A stretch of DNA of 64,000 nucleotides. Source: Cryptomeria japonica. Taxonomy: Eukaryota > Streptophyta > Pinopsida > Cupressales > Cupressaceae. Below the pieces are notes generated by a model that searched no databases, was not told where the DNA came from, and saw nothing but the letters and a program-made list of their open reading frames with translations. The position numbers and the translations under genes were made by a program. Position 1 is the stretch's first letter; each line of letters starts with the position of its first letter. Location: assembly GCF_030272615.1 (NCBI RefSeq), contig NC_081410.1, positions 186,235,619-186,299,618 on the forward strand, in the 5' to 3' direction. Below, piece after piece: positions 33,871 to 46,379 of the stretch.

Positions 33871-36697
33871 ATAACCTACTATGGTAAAACCTGAACTTCA
33901 AACAGTTTTAACAGACTGTTTTATTTCAATAACAGAATAGGAGTTAACCCTTTATTTCATTTTCAATAAGGGCATATTAAGATTTATTTTTTTCAGATTT
34001 TATGGAAAGTAAAATATGACAATTTTATTTATCTACAGAATAAGTAGTTTTACTGATTCTATAGAATGAACAGAAATGACAACATTAAAATTATTTTCCC
34101 TACTTCATTGCATTTCCAGATTTTTAACTTGAGCACAAATGACTAGTTTTTACAGCTGCAAATTAATCTTTCTAGTTTAATGGCTTCCTTCTTAACATGC
34201 ATATACAAAATATGTAAAAGTAGCAGAATAATTTTGTAGACAGTTGCAACTAATATTTCCTTAAAAAACCATGATTAACAACAACAAGATAAAAAACATT
34301 AATGTTTTAAAACAAAATAAAACACCTCTTTCCTTACTGTATCAACACTTAAAACAAAATAAAACATCTCATTCATTTATGCATCTAAATAGACAAGAAC
34401 AAGATTAACTTCATTATCCAACAACTTTGACATTACAGAACTAATTCAAAATACTTTCTTCTTATTTAAAAGATCAACATCTTAAGTAAAATACAATATA
34501 TATTACATGGTAAGCTAAATTGAATAATACATTTCCTTTTCAAAATAAATACAACGTAAAACTCTTCTCTTTCATTTCTGCAACTGAAATACAATATTAT
34601 ATTTCCCCCTTTTTTTTTCTGCAACTAAAATAGAATTAGCAAGAGCATATCCAAGCTTTTCCTTCAATCCCTTCCCAAAGCAACCTACAATACAAACTCT
34701 TAAGGTTGTGACCATGGAGGGCTCACCTCCAACCTAGGCTTACTAGAAGCCACCCCCGAGCTTGGAGAACCAAGACCTAGACGGGTTACACTCAAGCAAA
34801 TACAAACAAGCATAGAGACTCACAACAAACACACTCCCATCCCAAGGCCAAACATCATCACATAATGTGATTTTTACATGGGTGGAAGTGGACCAAGTAC
34901 CTTGAGGAGAACTACAAGATAGTAGATCACAAGCCACCTCATGGCAACCAAGAACACATCACAAATCCATCTTGACCCAACATCATTATGACCCCCAAGG
35001 CATACATGACATAATATCTCCCCTTATGACACCCAAATACATAAACAAAACTATGCAGCAAGGGTCACATAAACAAACCCTTGAGATCACTCTTTTAAAG
35101 AGAGCCTCTCACTCTAAGACTGTCAAACAACCTTCCACCCCCAAGACCATTTTACCCTCCCAAGGGTAACATGGCCTTGGATAGTCCCAAAACACAAGTA
35201 AATGCATACCAAAAATAAGAGAAGAATCACATAAATATCTTCACAAATAAAATACAAGGGAAGAAAACAACTACATTCAAGCAATCTTTCAAAACAAATT
35301 TTCAACATGCAAAGAAAGAGATTGAACCAACCTTGAATCTGCCAAGGGTTTACTAGGGATAGTTTGGAGAAGAGAAGCCCAAATCCACACTTCTTTTCTT
35401 CAACACTTAGCCAAAAATTATATTCAAAACTTGTTTCAAAACTGCAAGATCTAGTCTCCAAAAATGGAGAGTGGGTGATTAACTTCCTAAGTCTCAATCC
35501 CTTGCCTAAGAAGGCTTCTCTCACTCTTTCCAACCTCTTGGATAGAGTGAGAGCTCCTATTGGTTGTTTTTCCCAAGGTCTTACACACTCCCTAACCAAG
35601 GCACCTCAAAAAGGGGAATGGAATGGGGAAAAGGAATGACACATACCAAGAAGGTTATCTAACCAAGAATGGCTCTCCTAAAGATGAAATTCGGCCATCT
35701 TGGGAAATCCACTTTTTGGGGAGGTTAAACAAGTCCTAGGGAGTGGACACATGGCCAAATTTGGCCTTCACCCATAGGTCGTGACACCATGAGGCCCATT
35801 AAAAATGCTCCAAAACTGACTCTAGGAGTTGGTTTAACCCTTTGAAAGTCCACCCAAAGTTTACCTACGAGTCAACTCTGAGTTGACCCTCCTAATGGCT
35901 CACTATCCTAGATTTACTTGGGACCTTCAAGGATAATTTGGAAATATATCATTGGTAAAATAAATCTCTCAAAAGGTGACATGACAATGCCAACTCAACA
36001 TACAACATATGTGTCAAGTGACACTACAAAAATAATTCCACATCACAAATACACACATGGCAATTGTATCTTATAGAATTTAAACAAATTAATAAATACA
36101 ATTTAACACACATGCAAAACATTTACGTTTATGAATAAAATACGATACATACGAGGTGTTGTCTCTCCAAATAGACAACCCCTAGTTTTACGAACGTACA
36201 TAGGTCTAAGATTGATTCTCCATAATGTTTCCATGGTCACATGGATAATTTTCCTGCGCATCTCAATTACACATTAGTAATTCCCAAATAGCCTTATATA
36301 ATATTAAACACATAAATAAGAATACAAATCAATCACTCTACATACAATTGACATCATACAAATCAATTTACCATATATCAAAGCAATCCACATAAGCAAT
36401 TTATCATAATCCTCATAAATTTAATCCATTCATAAGATATGCATCATATTTATAGCATCATAATAAAGTCCTCCAAATCAAATAAATGACATACACCATC
36501 TCAATGTTATCCTATCCTAGAATCATATAAAATTCTATATCCATAATGCATACAAATGAAGCATCAATATATCAATGTTATCCAATCATGGGATCATATA
36601 AAGTTCTATATCCATAATGCATAAAAACAAAGCATCCATAATAGTTCCAACATGAAAATCACTGAAATGCTAGGAGGGGTCGGGGTAGGGCCTCCCA

Positions 36698-37730
36698 AAT
36701 TTAATAAAAAACAACAACCCATCGTGGTCAGCATCAAATAATTAAAAAATTTATTATTCATACCTACCTTACCCAAATTAGAGGTGAGAATATTAATTAA
36801 ATCCCCAAATCTCATGGCCAATGATAAAAGAGGGTAGGTAAGGTAAATAATAAATAAACAAATGGATAAAAAGAATAAACAATAATAAATAAACCCATTA
36901 ATCAATAAATAAAATAGAAATGGCTAATAAATAAAATAAATCAATCAAATTCCCAATAAATGTTAAACCACGAAATAATATAAATAAATAAACAATAATA
37001 ATATCTTTACGATCACAACTCCCAAAAGGGCCAATCATAACAAAGGGTAAGTAAACAAAAAAAAAAAAACCAATAAATAAATCAATAAATAACGCAACAA
37101 TAAAAAAATGAATAAATAAATAATAAATCTAATAAATCAAAGGCTCAAATAATAAATATTCAAATAAACATTAATCCATCGAATAATAATAATAAAAGGC
37201 ACCAATAAAATATAAATCCATAAAATAAATATTAATGAATAATGATTCTCAAATGATAATAATCACACATTAATATATTAAAAAAAAAAAAAATTGATAA
37301 AAGTGGACAAGCCACTAAACTTATATATTATTCATGAATATGTTTACATCGGGTTCAAAAAAGGCATATCGGCAGGAAAGAACCTGCAAGAAAACCTCCG
37401 GTTATAGCCTTTAAAAAATAAAAAATAAACACTACCCTTACATCATTTGTTACTATCCAGTATGATCACCCAACCCCCTACCTCTGAAATTATACAAGGG
37501 TCCCATAGGACTTTTACAAAAAAACCAGTCTGCTACCAAATAAAGGGCTAAACAAAATTCCATCAAAATATCATGAAGGACCACCAAGGAGATAATACTG
37601 ATGTAGTAACTCCTGCCAATTCCACATTAATATAAAATATTAATGTCATCCATTAATTTATTTTTAACACTTAATAAACTATATGAACCAATTAATTATT
37701 AATTTGATAAATGATCACAACTCACAAAGC
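36698..37730 (+). mobile_element. B3 fragment 3 (family B)
   Basis: It continues B3 after C3. The TACCTACCTTACCC part near 36760 and the GGGTAGGTAAGGT near 36832 match B1 (about 4798-4880 and 5715-5730) and B4 (about 63440-63545). The rest is A-rich with many AATAAATAAA motifs and holds no gene. It ends at the copia target site AAAGC (37726-37730). Confidence 0.78.
37726..37730. repeat. Left target-site duplication of the copia element (AAAGC)
   Basis: AAAGC here and at 45558-45562 exactly flanks the copia LTRs. Confidence 0.92.
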
Positions 37731-39275
37731 TGATAGTTCTGATACTTAATGTAAGTACAGATGCCAATAGCTAACAAGATGAGAGAGGGGGGGGGGGGGT
37801 GAATCATACAAACTTAATCTTCCATAAAAACAACATATTCAACCTCGGTAACTTATACTTTAGCAATATAACCAAAACTGCTAAACATGCAAACTTATGA
37901 ACACATATTCATAGTAACACTCATAACACCAGATTTAACGTGGAAACCCAAATAGGGAAAAACCATTGTGGGATTTCGGACCCACTAAGAAATATACTCT
38001 TCTAGAGTATGCTTAGTTAAAAGCAAATCCTATTAAAGATTATAAACACGTTGCTAGATGTGACCCGGTTAAGGGATTTCCCTCAGATCTGTTAGGATCT
38101 TCACTTTGTTAGAAGTGACCTTGTCAAAGGATTTCAAACACTCATTTAGAATGTTACCTTGCTAGAGGGTTTACATATAAGACTGTTAAGTCCACTCGGT
38201 TAAGAGATTTTCTGTCACAAAATAACAGTAATAAAAATCTATCTACAACTTCACATCTAAAATGTTGAAGCGGAATCTTATTTGCTCAAAAACAATCAAG
38301 TCAGAGGACTTATCTTGTCCCTCTGCTGGGCTCTCTACTCTATTATTCAAACAGGTCTTCAAGCTTCTGTGCTCGGTAATCACTATGTAGCATCCCTGTA
38401 CATACACTTGCTCGCATACATTGTTTATCAACAATTTCTTATTTATAAACAATTGCTAACCGCTAAATCTCCTTGATCACATTTCTCATGATCAATCTTA
38501 GCCATCAGATCTTCAAAATTGACCAGGTTCAATGTATCCTTTTGATCTGAAAACATTTTACCTTGCCTCGGGACTTGCAGTCCTTTCTTGGAACTTGCAC
38601 AAGGTTATTGCAGTTCAATCTGTGCTGTAGATCTTCCTACTAGTTTTCCTTTGCCATAGATCCTTAACAAACTTCATGCACGACATACCAATCATTTATA
38701 TAACTCAAGCTAATCATTGTCCTTCATTAAATAATGTTTTTATCCATCCCATGCGCACTGTCATAACTCGGTTGCAACCTGGTAAATACTAAACTTTACT
38801 CAGTAGACATTCTACCTTCATTAACCGATATCGATAACCTTAGGGTTTACCGACTAGGTTCCTTAGGGTTTACCGACTAGGTTCTTTTCTCAGTGACATA
38901 GTATAGTATTAACCTTACAATCAACAACATATGTAGAATATCAAAACAATCTAAACATCATGATCTCATCATTGTCTAACTCGGTAATAGTTTCCCATTG
39001 AATAACTTATTCCTCCCTTTATTCATCACATTCTTTCTATGTCTTTTACCGACATCTTAATTCTCTTCAAATCAATCTTCTCAAGATATGGCAACATCAT
39101 ATTGAATCAGATAATCAATCTCTTGACATCAATGACAAAATAATGTTATAAAGATAGTTATCATCCTTCTTCAGTTATATCAATAATCTTCAACAACCTT
39201 CTCAATATCCTTCATGAATATCAACAATCTCCTGATATTGAAATGCAAACAATCTTTCTTACTATAATGCCAACA
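37731..39275 (-). repeat. 3' LTR of the copia element (1545 bp)
   Basis: On the plus strand it runs TGATAGTTCTGATAC to ATGCCAACA. It is nearly identical to the other LTR (44040-45557) apart from small indels, for example a longer G-run near 37789-37799 and a duplicated AGGGTTTACCGACTAGGTTC segment near 38843-38882. Frames inside it (38243-38452 and 38282-38476) are LTR sequence, not genes. Confidence 0.93.
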
Positions 39276-39299
39276 ATCTCCCCCTTTGGCATTGATGGC
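39276..39299 (-). promoter_or_regulatory. Polypurine tract region of the copia element
   Basis: Minus strand CCAAAGGGGGAGAT directly abuts the 3' LTR, the expected plus-strand primer. The 24-base region is identical to A1 9470-9493. Confidence 0.88.
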
Positions 39300-39786
39300 A
39301 AAACCAACAATTAAATGGTAGTACCAACAAGATATTCAAATTGATTCAGATTCAGATTGTTGTTACACTTCTCCTGTTATCCTTGAGCTGTTAAAATCTT
39401 CTGAAGTCTTTTTCCTTTTTCATTAGGCTTCTAAGCTGTTGACTTGCATTTAGTCTTCTCCATTTTTCAATCTACTCCCCCTGTCATTAGTCTTTTGTTA
39501 TTTCCATCATTCAGGGCTTTCATTCAGTCAACCATTTAGCCTTTCAACCATTTATAGTCTTCTCCCCCTTTGACAATAATGCCAAAAAGTAAAAGAGCTA
39601 AATCATGATTTCTTCCTCTTGTGAAGTGATTTGCCTTACTCTATAACATCTCAGTCTCGATCAGAGTTACTGGTTCTATTAACTTTACTGCACAACTTTA
39701 GGTGACCTCCTAAAGTGCATAAATCAGCATCAATCCACACATAATATTATGTAGATTCATCGAATTGATTATTTCACCGAACTCGA
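39300..39786 (-). other. Copia 3' untranslated region
   Basis: Between the pol stop and the polypurine tract there is no recognisable domain. The sequence is C/T-rich on the plus strand, with a second CTCCCCCTTTGACA-like purine tract (minus strand) near 39561. Confidence 0.7.
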
Positions 39787-40617
39787 TCAGTGAGTAGAAG
39801 ATAGGGGTAGGACCCCTAACTTGCTTCTGAGATACTCAAAAGTGTCCCTTGGCAATGGCTTTCTGAAGATATCTAATAATTGCTCCTTTGAACTGATATA
39901 TTCTAGCACAACTTTCTTCTCTTGAACTTCTTCTCTAAGATAATGATACTTTATAGATATATGCTTTGTCTTAGAGTGCATCACTGGATTCTTTGAAACG
40001 TTAATGGCACTAGTATTATCACAAAATATAGTTACTGGCTTGGTAACTTTCTCATTTATACCTTCCAACAGTTGTTTGATCCATGCTATATTGGTACAGT
40101 TCAATGTTGTAGCAACATATTCAGCTTCTGTTGTTGACTATGAGATACATCCTTGTTTCTTGCTAAGCCAACTCACTAGTCTTTCTCCTAAAAAGAAAGC
40201 TCCACCACTTGTGCTTTTCCTGTCATCAATGTTACCTGCCCAATCAACATCAGTATAAACTTTTAAATCAAAATCATTTCTCTTTTCATATACTAAGCCA
40301 TAATCTTCAGTGCCTCTCAGGTATCTGAAAATTCTCTTGATTGTTGTCATATGTGTTTCCTTGGGATCTGTAGAGAATCTTGCTACAATACCTATTGTAT
40401 GTGCTATATCCGGTCTACTATGCACAACGTATTGCAATTTTCCAATCATAGATTGGTAAAGTGTCTCATCAACAGATGTAGATTCATCATTCTTTAATAA
40501 TTTACAGTTAGTAGTCATAGGAGTACTTACTGGTTTAGAATCCTCCATTCCAAATTTCTTCAAGATTTCCTTTATGTACTTGGATTGAGTAATGAAAATC
40601 TCATATTTCATTTGCAA
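39787..40617 (-). pseudogene. Copia RT C-terminal region and RNase H
   Basis: It reads KFGMEDSKPVSTPM, LQYVVHSRPDIAH, RYLRGT and YTDVDWAGNIDDRKSTSG, the start of the copia RNase H with catalytic Asp residues. After a TAG at 40138-40140 it continues STTEAEYVA (catalytic Glu), CDNTSAINVSKNP and TKHISIKYHYLRE, then ends at a TGA (39787-39789). It shares the frame of the upstream RT, separated by a TAG at 40621-40623. RNase H would remove template RNA during cDNA synthesis. Confidence 0.93.
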
Positions 40618-40620
40618 TAT

Positions 40621-41943
40621 CTATAAACCTATAAAATACTTTATCTCACCGATTAGTGACATCTCAAATTCTTTGCACATTTCATTTCCAAAGTTCTTGC
40701 ATAGAGAATCATTAGCACAAAATATGATATCATCAACAAATGTGGCTAAGATCAGTATTCCATTGTCCTCATCTTTCTTCATGTACATATTGTTGTTTTC
40801 ACTTGTCCTTATAAAACCAATCTTGATTAAATAAGAGTGCAATCTTTCATACCATGCTCTAGGTGCTTGTTTCAGACCATATAAAGCTTTGTTCAGTTTG
40901 CATACCTGATCTTTACTCTTGTTTTCAACAAATCGTTCAGGTTGTTCTATATAAACTTCTTCTTCTAGTATACCATTCAAAAATGCAGATTTAACATCCA
41001 TTTGATATACCTTGAAATTTTTGAAAGCAGCATATGCCAACAATGTTCTTACTCCCTCAAGTCTAGCCAAAGGTGCAAAAGTCTCGCCATAATCTATTCC
41101 TTCTTCTTGAGCATAACCTTTGCAAACTAGTCTTGCTTTGTTGCAAATGACTTCACCTTTCTCATTTAGCTTGTTTCTGAAAATCCACTTAGTACCGATT
41201 ACATTTTTGTCTTTCGTTCTTGGGATCAGTGTCCATGTGTCATTCTTCTTGATTTGATCAATCTCTTCTGTCATAGCATTTACCCAATCTTCACTGTTAA
41301 ATGCCTCTTTCACTATTCTCGGTTCAAATTCAAATATCAAACATGTGTTCTGTCTCAGTTTGTTCCTTGTCATCACTAGATCATCCTTATCTCCTATAAT
41401 TTGCCTTTCTGCATGATGTCTTCTGACATATGTGGCTAATATAGGCTCGGTAGGTTCTGTATGATCTTCTTCATCAATCAGTAACTGGACATTATCTTCA
41501 TTTTCTTCAGCAGCTTTCTCGGTAGGACTTCTTGGTTGAACATAAACAAATTCTTCATAATCCTCTGGTTCTTTGGAATTTCCTTCATCGTTTCTTTCTA
41601 CAAATTCATCAATTTTCACATTTGCACTTTCTTCTATTTTGTTAGATGATTTGATCAGACATTTAAATGCTTTACCTCTAGAAGAATAACCAAGAAATGT
41701 TCCTTCTTCACTTTTCTGATCAAATTTTCCATTTCTGTCATCTTTGTGAACATAGCATCTACTTCCAAATATTTTAAAGTAACTTACATTAGGTTTCTTG
41801 TCATACCAGATCCCATAAGGTGTCTTCATAGTTCCTTTCTTCAATTGAACTCGGTTCAGGGTGTAGACTGCAGTGCTGATTGCTTCTCTCCAAAATGTTT
41901 GAGGTACCCTCTTTTCTATCATCAGGGTTCTAGCACAATCCAC
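40621..41943 (-). pseudogene. Copia integrase C-terminal part and reverse transcriptase (RVT_2)
   Basis: It opens with the integrase end ([36 protein letters not shown]), then a linker. The RVT_2 domain follows: [100 protein letters not shown] and the catalytic TFVDDIIF near 40725. Length and order are those of plant copia pol. The frame ends at a TAG (40621) where the next segment continues without a shift. The antisense frame 41746-41949 is a shadow. Confidence 0.95.
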
Positions 41944-42588
41944 AATTGATATGTTTCTTCTCTCCGCTATCCCATTTTGCTGAGGTGTTCTCGGTGCAAA
42001 TACTTGCCTCTTTATACCATGATCATTACAGTATAAGTTAAATTCATCAGAAGTGAATTATCCTCCTCTATCAGATCTAAGACATTTCAGTTGTCTTCCT
42101 ATTTCATTTTCAACTCTTGCCTTGTACCATTTAAACATTTGAAAAGCTTCCGATTTTTCTTTTAAAAACATGACTGACATCATCCTTGAGTAATCATCCA
42201 CAAATAATATGAAATATTTGTCACCATAATAACTTTGAACTTTCATAGGACCACAAAGATCAATATGTACTAGATCTAAAATTCCATTTGAAGTGTAGGA
42301 CTTACTTGTAAATCTTTATCTTGTCATCTTACCCATCTGGCATCCTCGGCACAGAGCATTATCTGGTTTTTCAAGACTCGGTAGACCTCTTACTCAGTGC
42401 TTCTTACTTATTTTGATCAGATTATCAAAATTTACATGACAAAACCTTTTATGCCATAACCAGGTATCATCTATCTTTGCATAAAGACACTTGTTCCTAG
42501 TTGAGTCAAGATGAAATATATTACCTTTTGTTTGTGTCTCGGTAGTAGCTAACTTTCCATGCTTGTCATGAACTTTGACAATTCCTTT
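41944..42588 (-). pseudogene. Copia GAG-pre-integrase and integrase core
   Basis: The zinc-binding part has WLWHKRFCHVNFDNL and CRGCQMGKM (HHCC type). The DDE core has HIDLCGPM, LFVDDYSRMMSVMFL and, after a stop, [12 protein letters not shown] with the catalytic Glu. In-frame stops are TGA at 42394-42396, TAA at 42316-42318 and TAA at 42058-42060. Integrase would insert the cDNA and make the 5-bp duplication seen at the element ends. Confidence 0.92.
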
Positions 42589-43131
42589 TTAAAATTCTAT
42601 TTGGTATCCTGTATTGTTTAGCTGTGCTACACTCAACAAATTGTATTTCAATCCTCCAACCCAGTATACATCACCACATTTAGCATTGTCAAGAAGTGTT
42701 ATAGATCCTTTACCTTTCACCAGACATGGTGCATCATTACCAAATCTTACATAGCCTCCATCATAGTCTTCTAATTTAACAAACTTGTGTTTATCACCTT
42801 TCATATGATGTGAGCATCCACTATCTATGATCCAAGAATCATTATTATTTATGTGAGATATTAGGGCTTTTTCTTCATACCTTTCTTCATCAGATCCATC
42901 CTTAATAGCCACATAAACAACTTCCTCGGGATCAGTTTCATCAGATTTGTCATCGTTGGATTCCTCATCAGCTATTAGACATGTCTTTCTATCTCTCCTT
43001 CTGAAGTCTCGGTGTCCTCTGTAATGGTTTTCTTTCTTCCTGTTATCTTGGTATTCTCTCTTTTCACTAGATTCTTTGTCAGGGCAGTTAGAAGCCATAT
43101 GTCCTATCTTATCACAATTGAAACATTTCAA
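42589..43131 (-). pseudogene. Copia zinc knuckle and aspartic protease
   Basis: A CCHC knuckle CFNCDKIGHMASNCP is followed by a charged linker and the protease signature SWIIDSGCSHHM. The domain continues through GGYVRFGNDAPCLVKGKGS and WVGGLKYNLLSVAQL. It ends at a TAA (42589-42591). The protease would process the polyprotein. Confidence 0.93.
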
Positions 43132-43281
43132 AGGTAGCTTCCCTTTATACTTACCTTTTCCTCTTGGTAACCTTCTGGCTAATAATGCTTCAAACTCTTC
43201 TTACTTCTTGATTTCCTCATACAGTTTGTGCACTTCTTCCATGTTCTTATGAAATCTTTCACTTTCTCCACTGTGATTCCC

Positions 43282-43974
43282 TTAAGAGTACTTACTCATT
43301 CTATCATTGTAATCATCAGATTCACTAATATGAAAAGAATTGAATGCAGATTCAACTTTATTTACCGAAGACCCACTGTTATCGAAATTACTTAACTCAA
43401 ATGCATGTAGCTTACCAATAGTAGCATCCAAAGAAACTGGCATGTTAGGTACAGACCTCAATTCATTGATTGCAGAGACTTGAATAGAATAGGTTGGTAG
43501 AAGGGTTCTCGGCAACTTACTTGTTATATCCTTTTCTTCAATAGTTCCACCTGCTCCTTTAGTTTGATTGACAATCTCCTTTAGTCTTGTACTGTATTGG
43601 GTTGTGTTCTCACCTTCATTCATCCTCATGGATTCAAGTTGTCCTCTTAGACTATCTACTTTTTCTCTTTGAACATGTTCATCACCTCCATACACAAATG
43701 TGAGCTTAGTCCACATTGCTTTTGCATCATTACAACCTTCTAGATCATTAAATTCTGAGTTGGTCAATGTTGATGTAATTTCAATCATAGCTTGAATATG
43801 TTCTTGCTTTGCCTTTATCTCTTCCAAGGTCATAGGGTTGGTGCTCGGTGCAATGTAATCATTCTCCAGATAATATGTTGCATATTCTCCAATTCCTTAT
43901 AAATGCAGCTTCATCCTTTTCTGCCATGTGGAGAAACTTGACTTGTTCAGCTTCGGTGCATCCCTTTTATACAT
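43282..43974 (-). pseudogene. Copia gag (UBN2-type)
   Basis: The frame starts MYKRDAPKLNKSSFSTWQ at 43974, about 47 bases after the primer site, and matches the start of copia gag. After a TAA at 43897-43899 it continues YYLENDYIAPSTNPMTLEE, AMIEITSTLTNSEFNDLEGC, AKAMWTKLTFVYGG and LKEIVNQTKGAGGTIEEKDI, typical of the UBN2 gag family. A TAA at 43282-43284 and another at 43201-43203 separate it from the zinc-knuckle part in the same frame. Confidence 0.9.
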
Positions 43975-44020
43975 CTTCGGATCTTTGCCTCAAGTACCTT
44001 TAAACTTTTTCTTCTGGAGT

Positions 44021-44039
44021 CCAAAGCTCTGATACCAAT
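44021..44039 (-). promoter_or_regulatory. Primer-binding site of the copia element
   Basis: On the minus strand ATTGGTATCAGAGCTTTGG directly follows the 5' LTR. The TGGTATCAGAGC core is complementary to the 3' end of initiator Met tRNA, the usual plant copia primer. Confidence 0.93.
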
Positions 44040-45557
44040 TGATAGTTCTGATACTTAATGTAAGTACAGATGCCAATAGCTTACAAGATTAGAGGGGGGG
44101 TGAATCATACAAACTTAATCTTCCATAAAAACAACAGATTCAACCTCGGTAACTTATACTTCAGCAATATAACCAAAACTACTAAACATGCAAACTTATG
44201 AACACATAATCATAGTAACACTCATAACACCAAATTTAACGTGGAAACCCAAATAGGGAAAAATCACTGTGGGATTTTAGACCCACTAAGAAATATACTC
44301 TTCTAGAGTATGCTCAGTTAAAAGAAAATCCTGTTAAAGATTACAAACACATTGCTAGATGTGACCCGGTTAAGGGATTTCCCTCAGATGTGTTAGGATC
44401 TTCACTTTGTTAGAAGTGACCTTGTCAAAGGATTTCAAACACTCATTTAGAATGTTACCTTGCTAGAGGGTTTACATATAATACTGTTAAGTCCACTCGG
44501 TTAAGAGATTTTCTGTCACTTACAAAATAACAATAATAAAAATCTATCTGCAACTTCACATCTAAAATGCTGAAGCAGATTCTTATTTGCTCAAAAACAA
44601 TCAAGTCATAGGACTTATCTTGTCCCTTTGCTGGGCTCTCTACTATGTTATTCAAATAGGTCTTCAAGCTTTTGTGCTCGGTAATCACTATGTAGCATCC
44701 CTGTGCATACACTTGCCCACATACATTGTTTATCAACAATTTCTTATTTATAAACAATTGCTAACTGCTAAATCTCCTTGATCAGATTTCTCATGATCAA
44801 TCTTAGCAATCAGATCTTCAAACTTGAGCAGGTTCAATGTATCCTTTTGATCTGAAAATGTTTTACCTTGCCTCAGGACTTGCAGTCCTTTCTTGGAACT
44901 TGCACAAGGTTATTGTGGGTCAATCTACGCTGTAGATCTTCCTACCGATTTTCCTTTGCCATAGATCCTTAACAAACTTCATGCATGGCATACCAATCAT
45001 TTATACATCTCTAGCTAATCATTGTCCTTCATTAAATAATGCTTTTATCCATCCCATGCGCACTGTCATAACTCGGTTGCAACCCAGTAAATACTAAACT
45101 TTACTCGGTAGGCATTCCACCTTCATTAACCGATATCGATAACCTTAGGGTTTACCAACTAGGTTCTTTTCTCGGTGACATAGTATAGTATTAACCTTAC
45201 AATCAAAAACATATGTAGGATATCAAAACAATCTAAACATCATGATCTCATCATTGTCTAACTCAGTAATAGTTGCCCATTGAATAACTTATTCCTCCCT
45301 TTATTCATCACATTCTTTATGTGTCTTTTACCGACATCTTAATTCTCTTCAAATCAATCTTCTCAAGATATGGCAACATCATACTGAATCAGATAATCAA
45401 TCTCTTGACATCAATGACAAAATAATGTTATAAAGATAGTTATCATCCTTCTTCAATTATATCAATAATCTTCAATAACCTTCTCAATATCCTTCATGAA
45501 TATCAACAATCTCCTGATATTGAAATGCAAACAATCTTTCTTAATATAATGCCAACA
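44040..45557 (-). repeat. 5' LTR of the copia element (1518 bp)
   Basis: Same ends as the other LTR. The R/U5 side carries the reverse complement of a GATTCACCCCCC motif near 44094-44107. Frames 44455-44757 and 44587-44781 are LTR sequence with counterparts in the other LTR, not genes. Confidence 0.93.
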
Positions 45558-46353
45558 AAAGCAACCTAACATAGGGTTGAACAACATACCAAATGACACT
45601 AACATTGATGCCACATGCCATGACACTAAGTAACAAGGGTATAAACTTAAGCCTAAAATATGTACTAGGAACTCATGTAATCTACGATCAGCTTGCCATT
45701 GGGATTAAGACACACTCGGACATGTGAGACCGGGCGGAGTCAATGTCTAGTACCTACAACCCTACAACCACCAATAACCACAAGACAACATGTGCAATTG
45801 CATATATCATAAATAACCAATCAAGTGAAGAGAATCACAACATCATATCATGCTCGCAATGAGTGATATGACATCATCTCTATCACAAATATAGTAGAAA
45901 GAAATCATGGTAACCATAGCATCTACTCATCTAATATAATCATGAAGTGGGGTTAGCAATAGTAAGATTCCACTATATCCTTATGAGCAATATAATCCAC
46001 ACATGAATAATGAGTGTATCTAGATCACTAAATATAAGTTTGATCATCATAATAGTCCAACATATAACTTCATTCACATAAATCATAATGTATCAAATAT
46101 AAATATGAAATGTCTAAGATAATTCATCATAAGAGATAAACATGAACCTTGTATCCTAACTATAAAAATAACCATGAAGATTGCATATCTTCAATAATTA
46201 GACCAGAGCATAGGATTAATAATCATAATGAATCCACTAATGTCAATGAGAATATCAATATTAAGAATGAAAAAAGAGATATCCAGAATGTACACAATCT
46301 AAAAGTGTTTATCACATCCTCTCATAAAGGATGAGTCAAGGAGGGACACTACA
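45558..46353 (+). mobile_element. B3 fragment 4, 3' end of the element
   Basis: It starts with the AAAGC duplication. It matches the last part of B1: TGCCATTGGGATTAAGACACACTCGG versus B1 near 6368, and the GCTCGCAATGAGTGATATG part versus B1 near 6543. It ends GAGTCAAGGAGGGACACTACA, like the B1 end. The flank TTTCT begins element E. No gene is supported. Confidence 0.8.
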
Positions 46354-46379
46354 TTTCTTGTCCAAATTAGCCACATTCT

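Larger units (their letters stand above)
32181..36697 (+). mobile_element. Giant non-coding TG...CA element C3 (solo-LTR-like), 4.52 kb
   Basis: It starts TGTCATGCCCAGAC and ends GGGCCTCCCA. Flanks are GATTT (32176-32180) and AATTT (36698-36702), a 5-bp duplication with one mismatch. Internal order matches C2: terminal palindrome, AT-rich part, GC-rich hairpin array, TA-rich microsatellite, a block starting near 34700 (CCTAGGCTTACTAGAAGCCA) and the stem-loop at 36158-36179. No coding domain is seen. Confidence 0.82.
37731..45557 (-). mobile_element. Full-length Ty1/copia LTR retrotransposon (7.83 kb)
   Basis: Two LTRs (37731-39275 and 44040-45557) bracket a minus-strand primer-binding site, a single gag-pol frame (43974-39787) and a polypurine tract. 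The order protease, integrase, RT, RNase H defines Ty1/copia (Pseudoviridae-type). A perfect AAAGC duplication flanks it. All recognised domains lie in one frame with nine in-frame stops and no frameshift between them, so this copy is inactive but structurally complete. It is inserted in B3. Confidence 0.95.

Noticed and set aside
38243-38476. Paired frames at 38243-38476 and 44455-44781 that look conserved
   Set aside because: They are the two LTRs of one copia element; similarity comes from LTR identity, not protein conservation.
44021-44039. Considered whether TGGTATCAGAGC sites mark tRNA genes
   Set aside because: Only the 18 or so bases complementary to a tRNA 3' end are present, each directly next to an LTR end; these are primer-binding sites.
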